Origin: Seison nebaliae
Taxonomy: Eukaryota; Rotifera; Pararotatoria; Seisonacea; Seisonidae
DNA length: 64,000 nt
Assembly (NCBI GenBank): GCA_023231475.1
Contig: JALJEE010002469.1
Location: 1-64,000 of the forward strand
Direction of reading: 5' to 3'
Of this stretch, positions 1 through 8,919 are shown piece after piece (within the stretch, counting starts at the first letter, position 1; every line of letters starts with the position of its first letter). A program made the translations under genes and the position numbers. The notes under the pieces were generated by a model. That model made no database searches. It was not told the DNA's origin and saw only the letters and a program-made list of their open reading frames with translations.

Positions 1-500
1 AACGACTCAAAAACTGTAAGTCATTTAGTCGTTTATGTATACATAGTTTTTAGTCGACTCTCTTAGTCGACCAACAGATCGACTCTGAATGAGCCGTATA
101 AAACGACTGAGTCGATCGTTTTGACTGTTTAACAGGTCTAGTTATGTCTTATAAAAAAGTTCAGAAATATTTAAACATTCGAATGAATTTAAGGTTTTTA
201 GTTAAGATGATAGTGAAGAAGATGATACGGATGAGAAAGAGAACGAATGTTATTAAAATTTGAAATGAATAAATTTTTTTTCTATAGTTAACAAAAATAA
301 ATCTTTGTTTCAGTTAAAACTAACTAACCGAAGTATAGTTCACTTGTAAGTTATATTTTTATTTTTATACATATTTCAGTAATAAGCTTCTGTTTTAAAG
401 CACAACATGTAAACTGTTAGGCTCACAAAATCATTAGTGTGGGCATCAAGCATACTTTTTTTTAAAAAAGTATCCCAAGTATGCCTCTTGCCCACCCCTG
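1..500 (+). mobile_element. hAT-like DNA transposon, right end only
   Basis: Read on the minus strand from base 500, the sequence starts CAGGGGTGGGCAAG, the terminal inverted repeat type of hAT transposons, and is followed by a subterminal inverted repeat of the AGTATGC/GCATACTT kind around 451-483. The opposite terminus would lie left of the window, so the element cannot be closed. Bases 1-130 are dense in TCGACT and AGTCG words in both orientations, as in hAT subterminal regions. A short open stretch ending at about 257 is acidic (Asp/Glu) and could be the end of a transposase, but no family motif is visible. Bases 501-508 would be one copy of an 8-bp target duplication. The terminus is seen; the superfamily is inferred. 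Confidence 0.35.
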
Positions 501-552
501 GTCTATATACTTGCCAAGTAATCGATCCTGATCATGAAGGAGGCATATCAGT

Positions 553-579
553 CGTACCTATCGTACCTATCGTACCTCA
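553..579. repeat. 9-bp tandem repeat, three copies
   Basis: The unit CGTACCTAT occurs three times head to tail, the last copy diverging in its final two bases. It lies between the hAT-like end and the LTR-retrotransposon fragment. Confidence 0.7.
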
Positions 580-627
580 TATAAACAATTAACACTACGG
601 GACGTAGTTTCACACGGGGACGGGAGA

Positions 628-685
628 TGTAAGAGGTCTAAACATAGTTATGGCTATGCCAACAGAAATGGACAATTTTTCTGAA
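628..685 (+). repeat. Inverted copy of the first 58 bp of the LTR
   Basis: This stretch is the reverse complement of 1810-1867 with three mismatches. It starts with the same TGTAAG terminus, and similarity stops sharply at 686, where gag-derived sequence begins. Confidence 0.8.
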
Positions 686-1310
686 TATCTGTTTTGTGTG
701 TTTCTAAAACTGTTATTTGGTGATCTTCCTCGTTGCATTTGGTATACTCCTTCTATTCCCGGTTCGTTTAAATCTTCACTAAAAATGCTATCATGTTTGT
801 GTTGCCTATCTGTTCGTGAATTCCTTTTTGTTTGAAGAAGCTTCTTTGTTTTTCGTTGTTCAAAAAGATTAACAATAAGTTTGAAATGGTTCTTTTGAAA
901 TCTATCGAAAATGGGTGGGGTGTTGTAATGAAATCTAATGCTGCATTTATACGTAAATATTTAACATATAGTGAGGGCTCTTTTTTCGTTACTGCTTTGC
1001 GCCCGATATTCGTTGTAGCATTTTTAGTGCTTCCATTAATGTATACGTATCTAGACTTTTCATTATTTGTCTTGTTTCGCGATCCATCAAGAATTTATAT
1101 ATTTGCATTTGTTCTTCTTCCGTATAATTCGTGCCTTTCATTCTATCCTCCATGTCGTCGATCCATTTACAAGCGTCTGTATCCGCGTTTAAGGGCTCAG
1201 CATCTCCAAAAAACTTTCGTATTTCATGTTGGAGGTTGAAGTTTTCTCTTGCTCTTTTGTTGTAACCGATTGTTATCCGTATTACTACCGTTATCTTTTT
1301 TGTTTGCCAT
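686..1310 (-). pseudogene. Decayed retrotransposon gag
   Basis: On the minus strand an ATG at 1310 lies about 110 nt inside the primer-binding site. Downstream, in shifted frames, are gag-like segments, including one with FFGDAEP followed by a CKWIDDMEDRM stretch typical of capsid N-terminal regions, and a later segment rich in Arg, Gln and Asn. At least one frameshift and an internal stop break the frame, so no intact Gag is encoded. No zinc knuckle, protease or reverse transcriptase is visible before the sequence runs into the inverted LTR piece at 685. Confidence 0.55.
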
Positions 1311-1418
1311 TGTTAAACCAAAGTAACTTATTTCTGTGATGTTGGGGTTGTTGTTGTGGTAGATATTGTATGTGTTGAAGACGATAAGTAGGTAATGTGG
1401 ACGTAATCGTTAAACTCG

Positions 1419-1427
1419 CTGCTACCA
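1419..1427 (-). other. Primer-binding site, initiator-tRNA-Met type
   Basis: The minus strand reads TGGTAGCAG three bases inside the LTR end. These nine bases match the start of the usual complement of the 3' end of initiator tRNA-Met, after which the match is lost. Position and sequence together support a minus-strand priming site. Confidence 0.6.
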
Positions 1428-1430
1428 ATT

Positions 1431-1867
1431 TGTAAGCTGGTCTTGCTTACGTTAATTAAGATAATAATTGAGATGTTAATCAACGAGATTTGTAGGAATT
1501 AATTGTTTTTATTCAATTAAATTGCGTAAAGCGAAATGGTAATTTGATAATTAATATATTATGATTTCTTAGAATGAATATATAAAATATGACGCGCGAC
1601 TTATATAGATGTGCTTAGGGTCATTAAGTTAATTGCGTAAAATATGATAAGAACATAAATTTAAACGATTGGACCACAGGTCGTTAATAATAAAACATTA
1701 ATTCGGAACAGTTTTCAGTTGATGAGCAAGAAACGTTGGTCAAAGGTCAGCGTATCTCTTAATTGTTTCGGCAAACGGCGTCTTAATTGATTCTCATTAA
1801 TTGTTTTCTTTCAGACAAATTGTCCATTTCTGTTGACATAGCCATAACTATGTTTAGATCTCTTACA
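1431..1867 (-). repeat. LTR, 437 bp, TG...CA ends
   Basis: The boundaries are set by the terminal 6-bp inverted repeat TGTAAG/CTTACA, by the primer-binding site just inside, and by the end of similarity to the inverted copy at 628. No second full LTR is present in the window. Confidence 0.6.
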
Positions 1868-1931
1868 CATAATTATAATAATAAAATATGCTTAAATGGT
1901 AATAGCTACGAAAAGAATATGAAGATTAAAA

Positions 1932-2020
1932 GTGAATTCCTCTCCGAAAAACTCCATTTCGGTGAATTTCTCTCAGAATAATATCATATTATCCTCCATA
2001 AAGTGAATGCCGCTCCGGGA
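1932..2020. repeat. Three imperfect copies of a GTGAATNCCNCTCCGA-like word
   Basis: Copies start near 1932, 1962 and 2003, spaced about 30 and 41 bases apart, and differ at several positions. The function is unknown; the copies sit just outside the LTR fragment. Confidence 0.35.
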
Positions 2021-2388
2021 TTTACTCTAAGGATACCTCGCTGTCAGCGATAATAAAGTTATCTAGATTGATTGCTAAATCAAATTTTCAGATATTTTGA
2101 AATTTTATTTAATATTCTTTCATAAAACATGGAGTTTCCTATGTTCCTGAATTTATGAAATGTAACATATGTGTAAATTTCAGAACATTTTCTACCTACT
2201 TTACTACAACATTTTAGTATATTTATTTATTAGTAGACAATATTAAAAATGAAAAAGAATTAAACTGAATTTCAAACAGTTGAAAAAAATATGCGCTTTT
2301 GTTATCAACATAAAAATAAAGAAATTCAAGCGAAAAAGTGATAAAGTAAATATTAATTTTTTAGTTAAAAATTTATTGAAAACAAATA

Positions 2389-2452
2389 ATGACAAGACTC
2401 ACTGGAGGGACTTGTCATTATTGTTAACATTCCCTTCAGTGGGTCTTGTCAT
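2389..2452. repeat. 64-bp hairpin, 22-bp arms
   Basis: The left arm 2389-2410 and right arm 2431-2452 are reverse complements at 20 of 22 positions, with a 20-base loop. The stem outer end is ATGACAAG/CTTGTCAT, and a second CTTGTCAT lies in the loop. It could be a tiny foldback element or a structured RNA; there is no gene beside it. Confidence 0.6.
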
Positions 2453-2721
2453 AAGAATTAAGAAGAATTTAAGAGGTTAACCATTCAGCTATAAAATTTC
2501 TTTTGTTCATCATTGTTCTACAGAAATTTCAAAAAATGAGTCAAAATTGACTCAAAAAAAGAGGAAATCTGAAGGAGAAATTGAGACGTTTGGATATCAT
2601 CAAGTTAGATTCATATCATACAAACCTTCATGAATCTGATTAGTTATCCAGGGATTTGATGATATCCTATAATGTCTACAAAGACGACCGCTAACGTAAG
2701 TTCGGTATTGGTTAAGTGATT

Positions 2722-2743
2722 GGACACCAATTAGGTGGTGTCC
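2722..2743. repeat. Perfect 8-bp stem, 6-base loop
   Basis: GGACACCA pairs with TGGTGTCC around a short loop. No poly-T tract follows directly, and no RNA family is recognised. Confidence 0.45.
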
Positions 2744-4570
2744 TTGTTCCTTTTCTACATATGTGGAAACGGAAAAATTTCACCAGAATCCATAAGGAAC
2801 ATGGAGATATTATAACATCCTTCAAACCGATAATTAATAATCCAAAAATATTTCATAAAATTTTCTTATTTCCATCAGTTGTTGTTTATAATTTCCCAAA
2901 ACATATTCAAAGAATTTCCATCTTGTTCATACTTTTACTCGTAATAAACTTAATTCTTAATTTAAAAATTTGACAAATTTAATTCGACTCAAATTTTACC
3001 AATTAAGTTTACAGACCTTACAAATCACTAACAGTAAAAGTAAGTCCTCAGACAGATTTAGCAAAGAAAAGTTCTCGTCATTTGTTTAGGATTAAAATTT
3101 TACAGTTTACCGTATATATACACCAATACCGATGTTCATTCTCATTCGGTAACCATTTTTAAACTACAAATTTTTTAGATAATTCCGATCATCATCAATT
3201 ACCTCTAAGCGGAGTAGTTGATCTTCAGAACGACTGTGTAACTTCATCTCTGAATATCTCCTTCGTCATTCATTGTCCAAATTACATCTGGTGTCATTCA
3301 GTTTATGGATGTTTATCTTCATCCGATCAACTTATTGCCTAGTACCTAATACCTAATTCTACTTCAGATTATCAACCATTGAATGATGATCAATGCAAAA
3401 GATAATGGATAATTCATAACATTCTTGTTCTTCTTCAATCAATTCAAATTGAAAATTAAACATTCAAAAAATTGAATTATTCATTGAAAAGAAACCCTGA
3501 GAGAATTCCTTGATTTCTTAAGGTTCTATCTTAATTTCGAAATATTTTGTAGAAAAATTAAATTCAGTTTAATTTTAATATAATATATATAACCTAATAA
3601 ACTTAAAAAGGTATTAAACTAAACTTTAATTTTTACTATTAAGGTAGATGGGACCGTCTTAAAGGATATTTTTATTACATAATTTCCCAGTATAATTCAT
3701 CATTCGGATAATGGTGATCGCACAATATCTATGGCGGTGTGAATAATATGAGTAGTAAGCGGAATGGACGGTTGGACACGAATCAACCATCAACATTTAC
3801 GTGTCGACAATCTATTCGTTTATTTCCGAGTCCGCTTAATAATTGATATTAGGCGTCTTCACATAAATTCTATTCTGATTAACTCTAATTCTGTTTTGGA
3901 GGCAAAGGGAAATAAAGGAATGAGAGTAAGTAAAAGTTGATTTGATGATGATCGAAGAAATCGAAACATCATTTCAACGCCTAAAAATCTTACTGGAACT
4001 ATATAAATGCGTCTCTGTATGGAAAGTTGCCTTCCAAATGAGAACTTGCATTTGATAAAACGAAAATCTATTAGTAATCATGATACCTGATAGAGTCAAC
4101 TTCAATACAGTTTCAACTTCTTTCTTAATGATTTGATGATAAATCAAAGAATAATCTTCTGTAATTTAGCAACTTTTATCATCCATCAAATTGCAACATA
4201 AAATTGTTATTCTCTATTCTTTTATTTATATTCATCTACAATTAATAAGATTCATTTTGCGACGGTTCCTTATCATCCTTCCAATCATTAACTTCTCCCA
4301 ACGTTCTTTCCTTTAAATGTTCATCTACTATCCAATAACCATAATTTTCAATAACCGATATCTTTACAGTTTTGTTGAAAGCGGTTCATCTTGACCCACA
4401 TTCATCTTAAATGATCTCATTTATTACAAATTGATGCTGCCCCTTTAACGAAACTGTATGACTATTGGATGATAATCGAACTCAATTTAATTTTTCACTT
4501 TTGTAATCAATTTATCTCCTCAGTGTTTTAGCACTTCAACTAACTATATAACTGAACGAGGAATAAATTA

Positions 4571-4962
4571 CTAATGTTTTGGATTGCAGGTGAGTTGTCA
4601 GTTGGTCATGAATCCAGTTGACCTTTTCCTAATAAATTCTATCACTTTCAATAAATTTCCCAATTTTTAAAACTGATAATTTTCCATAATTTTTTTAAAC
4701 AACATGAGAAAGATGAATTATAGATTTTTTAAAAATTTGATGTTGATTTTTGAAATAAATGTAATTTAAAAAGAAATAAAAATACTACCTTGTAAAGCAT
4801 TTGAAACTCTTTCTAATTAACAGTTAAAAATTTTTCTAATGTAAGTTAAATTCAACATCATATCTTAAACATTTCTTACAAAAAAAGTTTTCAAAAAAGT
4901 TGAAAAAAATCAACTGGATTCATAACCAATTAACATTCTTCACCTACAATCCTAATGTTTTG
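4571..4962. mobile_element. MITE-like element with 11-bp target duplication
   Basis: The element proper spans 4582-4951 (370 bp). Its ends are inverted repeats of about 40 bp, GATTG(C/T)AGGTGA at the tip and ATGAATCCAGTTGA at the inner part, differing by a 2-base indel and several substitutions. It is flanked by perfect 11-bp direct repeats CTAATGTTTTG at 4571-4581 and 4952-4962. The interior is A+T-rich with no open frame, so it is non-autonomous. A 9-11 bp duplication is characteristic of Mutator-like (MULE) transposons; the superfamily is inferred from that alone. Confidence 0.75.
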
Positions 4963-6243
4963 AATTGGTAAGTAGTAGTAGGTATATTGATATTTGAGTG
5001 TAGTAGGTATAATGTTTGAGAATTGGAAAATAGAAAGATGGATAAGTTGTAGATTTTGATGGTATAAGAATGATTAAAAGTTTCTTTCATTTGCACGCAA
5101 TAAAATCAAGAAATTGTGTAAAAGAGAAAATATGTCAGGATGTATGTTGATGCATATGAAACTGAACGACGCACGCGAAGCAAAGCGGCGGTACAATTTA
5201 ACGTTATGAGACGAGAGTCATTTCAACATTTCTCCTCAAGTCAAATGCGAATGAAATGGAGGAGATATGCCTCTCACTTGATTAAATGATTAAAGGAATG
5301 AATACGATTTCGATTCGATAAGAACGAGAATATGTTTTAAAATATGTTTAATATTCTTTCATAAAAATAATAATAGTCGCGAAGAAAAAGTGGAAGAAAG
5401 TTCGGAAAATCAACTTTCCATATCTCATCCAACAGGAAATATTAAGAAACTGATGACTGCTCACATGGGTTCTTAATGAAAAGGACATAGTTAGAAAATA
5501 TTTCATGATGATTAGCATCGTGATGAAATGTTAAGAAAATGACCAAATAAATGGAAGAATCAGAGTGAAATTTCTATTCTTGTCAAAAAGAGAATAATTC
5601 TTTGAATTATTTATAAAATAATTCTGTGAAGAGATGAATGAATTGGACAATCAATAATATTTTGAAATAGTGATAAGAGGAGAATAAATTAAATTGAAAT
5701 TTTAAATTTAATTCTTGCAATCATTTAATATCATGAGAGAGTCAGGAAGATGGTAAGAATAAAGAATCAGAGTAAGATGCAACAACAACTCGATGGATTG
5801 GGAACGTTCGCTCGATTGTCCGTTTCTTTAACATCTTCTTTCACTGCGACACTTATTGGGATATTGGTTGTTTGGTTTTCGGTTTTTTTCTAGATAAAAG
5901 ACACAAAAAATTATGAAAATGTGACAAAATTTTTTTTTCGGAATTATTTAGCCATTCATTTGCAAAAACAAGTCGAGACAGAATGATTTGACGCTCCGAT
6001 TAATTATGGTGAAGTGGAGACAATGTCAATGGAAAAGTTAGTTGTGGGTTAGATTAATTTAGTCTCTGGTGTGAGATGGTTAAGACAATGGGCAGAAATT
6101 AATGGGACAACATTCCACAATGAGTTATAATAGATGTTGATGAGTAGCACAAATAGAAAATGGGACACTAATGAAGAAAGAATGGAAGGCAATCAATTAC
6201 GAAGTGATAAGCTAAAAAAAAATAAAATTTTTTGGATTATCAT
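4963..6243. other. Intergenic, no gene seen
   Basis: A+T-rich sequence with only short random open frames. A C-rich/G-rich patch near 5165-5195 has no recognisable identity. Confidence 0.5.
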
Positions 6244-8919
6244 TTACCTAAAAAAGCCATTAACGAAACGAACGATAACTGTGACCAATCCAGAAGTAGT
6301 TTCTTCCTTCTTCTTTTCCGAAATATCATCCACTGCTACAAAAGGAATTGGTAAGAGAGTAAAATAATCAAATGAACTTTCTTCTTCGTTGTCGTTCTCT
6401 ACTTTAAGTTCTGGAGCGATAGACGCCTTCTGATGTTCGGGTACGGGACCTTCCGCCATTTCCGTATTGGTCAAATCATTCGGATTAATTGAATCATTCT
6501 TCTCTTCTTTACATTCCAATAAATTTCGTTTCCATTCGATTTTGGGAGAAGTCGTTCTCCGAACACCAGTCGATTTATCCATTTTCTTATTCTCCTTCTC
6601 ATCACCTTCTCCGTCAATTGTTTCATTTCGTTTCTCTTCATTGGTCATCGATACAACAACTGGAGCTGAATCATTTGAAATATCTAAAATCTCTACCGAA
6701 TTATTTCTTGCCTTCTCATCGGATGAGAGAGACATTAGAGTACATTTAGGTTCTGATTCTTTCTTTATTTCTTCATCAATTTCATTTTTATTTTCTGTAA
6801 CGATTACATCGATATTATCTCGTTCAGCTTCATAACTCAACATATTGACATCAACTACTTTTTCATCTGATTTCTTATAAGTCTCTAATTCTTGGGAATT
6901 AAGAGAATTCTCCAATTTTTCGACATCTTCCGATTGTTTCGTTAACTTTTCTACATCTTCCGAATGGTCCGTCAATTTTTCCACATCTTCAGATCTTTCC
7001 GTTAACTTTCCCACATTTTCAAATTTTCCATTAATTGCTTCAGAATTCTCAATTACTTCAATCTTCTCTTCGACATGTTCTTCCGACTTTTCTGAACTAT
7101 CACCATTCTCTTCCATTCCTCTCGTCATTTCATTATGTGCTTCAATTTTTTCTGACTTGTAAACTATTTGTAATTCTTCCGAACTATCAATTTCATCCAA
7201 ATGGTCGCCATTTTGAATATGGTCGAGTTTGTCCGATACTGTTTTAGAAGGACTACTATCCGAATCATGTAATGATATAATCTCCACGTTTGGCTTATCG
7301 TCAACTTGAATTTGTGTGGAATCTTTTAATTCGTTCTCTAATTTTTCATCCGTCTTCGGAAAAAGAACCATCGGAGATGCATTATGATTATTTTCATTCT
7401 CGAATTCCTCATTCACATCAATGACATTCTGACTATTATTATCAATTAGTTGGACGATCTGTCTCGATAATTTCTCTTCAGATAATTTCATATCTTGTTT
7501 ATTCTCGTTCGTTTCATCTAACGACAAATCAGTGACGTTGTCGTTGTCGTTGTCTGGTTGAGTTGAAGAAGTATCGTCTGATGATTGGAGAACGTCATCA
7601 GAAATTGATGGAGTGGTGGAAGTTTCATTGAAACTATCATGTAAATCGTTATTCATTATCTGATCGGTATTGTCGGTGGGAGCGGTGGTGGAATCGATGG
7701 TGAATGTCTCAATTCCATCACCAGATATATTGAAGGAAGAACATCGATCACCATCATTTCCATATTCGACTTGATTTATAACATTATCTCCAACTTGTAT
7801 ATATGGTCGATTAAGTTCGATATGTTCCATCATCACATCAGGATTGAGTGCCATATTGGTCCCTATCAATTCCTCCGTTTCCATACTCCCAAGTAGATTA
7901 TTGGTGTTGATGATATTCTCCACTCGATTGATGGGAGGATTATTGTCATAATTAATATCAGCTTCAGTCACATTAACTCGTTCTTCGATATTTTGTTCGT
8001 TCTCATTATTATCTCCATTATCATTCAACAATTCGAGTGGAATTCCATCATCACTCAACATCATACCTTCCAATCCATTCGACAACGAATGTGTGGAGAA
8101 TGTCTGTTGGAGAGATCCTGATCGGATGTCTAACTCTTCCGAATTTAATTCAGATGTTGTTATTTCTTCTTTGTCGTCGTTGTTTCCTAATGAGAAATTT
8201 CCATCGATTCTCGTCGATATTTCGGCTGTCGTATTCTGATTATCGATCTCGTCGATTATTTCTTTCTCCGCCAGTAATTCCTCATTTCCTGTAATTTCTA
8301 TGGAATCGATGCCACGAATTGCAGTGTCTGCCGTATTTACAGTTGCTGTCTCTTGTGAATTGGATGAATTGTCTTCGTTTTCTATGTTCATTTGTCCGTC
8401 TTTCTCGTCTCGATTCTCGATGGATATTACTGCTTGTTTGTTAGATTGCGTATGGAGATCAGCAGTATGATCCATACTATGAGGAGGATCATCAGTTTGA
8501 CTGACATCCTCCTCATATCGAGCGGTATCATTGGTTATATCATCACATTCATCTTCTTCTTTCATCAATTCCTCATCATCATCGTCATCTAGTTCCCTCG
8601 ATGAACGTTCTTGTTTTTCATTCATCGCATCTCCAAATTCAATTACATTATCATTATTATGTGATACATCTCCATTCGGAATCAATTTAGTAGTTTTTTC
8701 CAATTCTTCGTCAATATTCATATCACCGTTTCGTTCCATTCCGATGTCTTTTTTTGTGTTTTTTATTAATTCATCTACTTCATTCATCATATCATCATTT
8801 TCGATAGTATTGTCGCCGTTCGTACAATTATCTCCCACTTCCAAAGTAGATGTTGGTGCCAATGAAGTTGCTGGTGCATTCGACGCATTCTCTTCCTCAT
8901 TCATTTCAGAGAAGCTCAT
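6244..8919 (-). CDS. Large acidic, probably disordered protein of unknown function (891 aa)
   Basis: One uninterrupted frame of 891 codons starts at an ATG that begins MSFSEMNEEE. Composition is dominated by Glu, Asp, Asn, Ser and Thr, with many short DD, EE and NN runs and no Cys-rich or globular domain that I recognise; most of it should be intrinsically disordered. Around residues 640-680 an 11-residue unit resembling EKLTxxSEDV is repeated about four times. The C-terminus changes character, with a hydrophobic LLPIPFVAV segment and a final IVRFVNGFF tail. The stop lies beside a good donor (AG/GTAAAT near 6245) and a poly-T/AG acceptor 35 bases on, so splicing could replace the last residue with about six others. 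No signal peptide is seen. Coding potential is strong because of length; function is unknown. Confidence 0.75.
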   Translation of the reverse strand: MSFSEMNEEENASNAPATSLAPTSTLEVGDNCTNGDNTIENDDMMNEVDELIKNTKKDIGMERNGDMNIDEELEKTTKLIPNGDVSHNNDNVIEFGDAMNEKQERSSRELDDDDDEELMKEEDECDDITNDTARYEEDVSQTDDPPHSMDHTADLHTQSNKQAVISIENRDEKDGQMNIENEDNSSNSQETATVNTADTAIRGIDSIEITGNEELLAEKEIIDEIDNQNTTAEISTRIDGNFSLGNNDDKEEITTSELNSEELDIRSGSLQQTFSTHSLSNGLEGMMLSDDGIPLELLNDNGDNNENEQNIEERVNVTEADINYDNNPPINRVENIINTNNLLGSMETEELIGTNMALNPDVMMEHIELNRPYIQVGDNVINQVEYGNDGDRCSSFNISGDGIETFTIDSTTAPTDNTDQIMNNDLHDSFNETSTTPSISDDVLQSSDDTSSTQPDNDNDNVTDLSLDETNENKQDMKLSEEKLSRQIVQLIDNNSQNVIDVNEEFENENNHNASPMVLFPKTDEKLENELKDSTQIQVDDKPNVEIISLHDSDSSPSKTVSDKLDHIQNGDHLDEIDSSEELQIVYKSEKIEAHNEMTRGMEENGDSSEKSEEHVEEKIEVIENSEAINGKFENVGKLTERSEDVEKLTDHSEDVEKLTKQSEDVEKLENSLNSQELETYKKSDEKVVDVNMLSYEAERDNIDVIVTENKNEIDEEIKKESEPKCTLMSLSSDEKARNNSVEILDISNDSAPVVVSMTNEEKRNETIDGEGDEKENKKMDKSTGVRRTTSPKIEWKRNLLECKEEKNDSINPNDLTNTEMAEGPVPEHQKASIAPELKVENDNEEESSFDYFTLLPIPFVAVDDISEKKKEETTSGLVTVIVRFVNGFFR

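Larger units (their letters stand above)
628..1867 (-). mobile_element. Rearranged LTR-retrotransposon fragment bounded by inverted LTR ends
   Basis: Read on the minus strand from 1867, the fragment has a 437-bp LTR starting TGTAAG and ending CTTACA, a 3-base gap, a primer-binding site, and then a decayed gag reading frame. Instead of pol and a second direct LTR, it ends at 628-685 with the first 58 bases of the LTR in inverted orientation. The two inverted ends match at 55 of 58 positions. No target-site duplication is visible beside 628 and 1867. It is a defective, rearranged remnant, probably of the Ty3/gypsy or BEL type judging from gag and the PBS; the clade cannot be decided without pol. 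Confidence 0.7.
1868..4570. other. Intergenic, no convincing gene
   Basis: Only short open frames in low-complexity A+T-rich sequence are present here, apart from the repeats and hairpins listed separately. No conserved domain, rRNA or tRNA was seen. Confidence 0.6.

Noticed and set aside
832..1239. 135-codon plus-strand frame in the retrotransposon fragment
   Set aside because: Gag signals, primer site and LTR all read on the minus strand; this is an antisense frame without an ATG.
2716..2973. 85-codon plus-strand frame
   Set aside because: No domain match; it overlaps a small hairpin and sits in repeat-rich DNA, so chance is likely.
6467..6835. 122-codon plus-strand frame opposite the acidic protein
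   Set aside because: Antisense shadow; Ser/Phe-rich composition and no conserved features.
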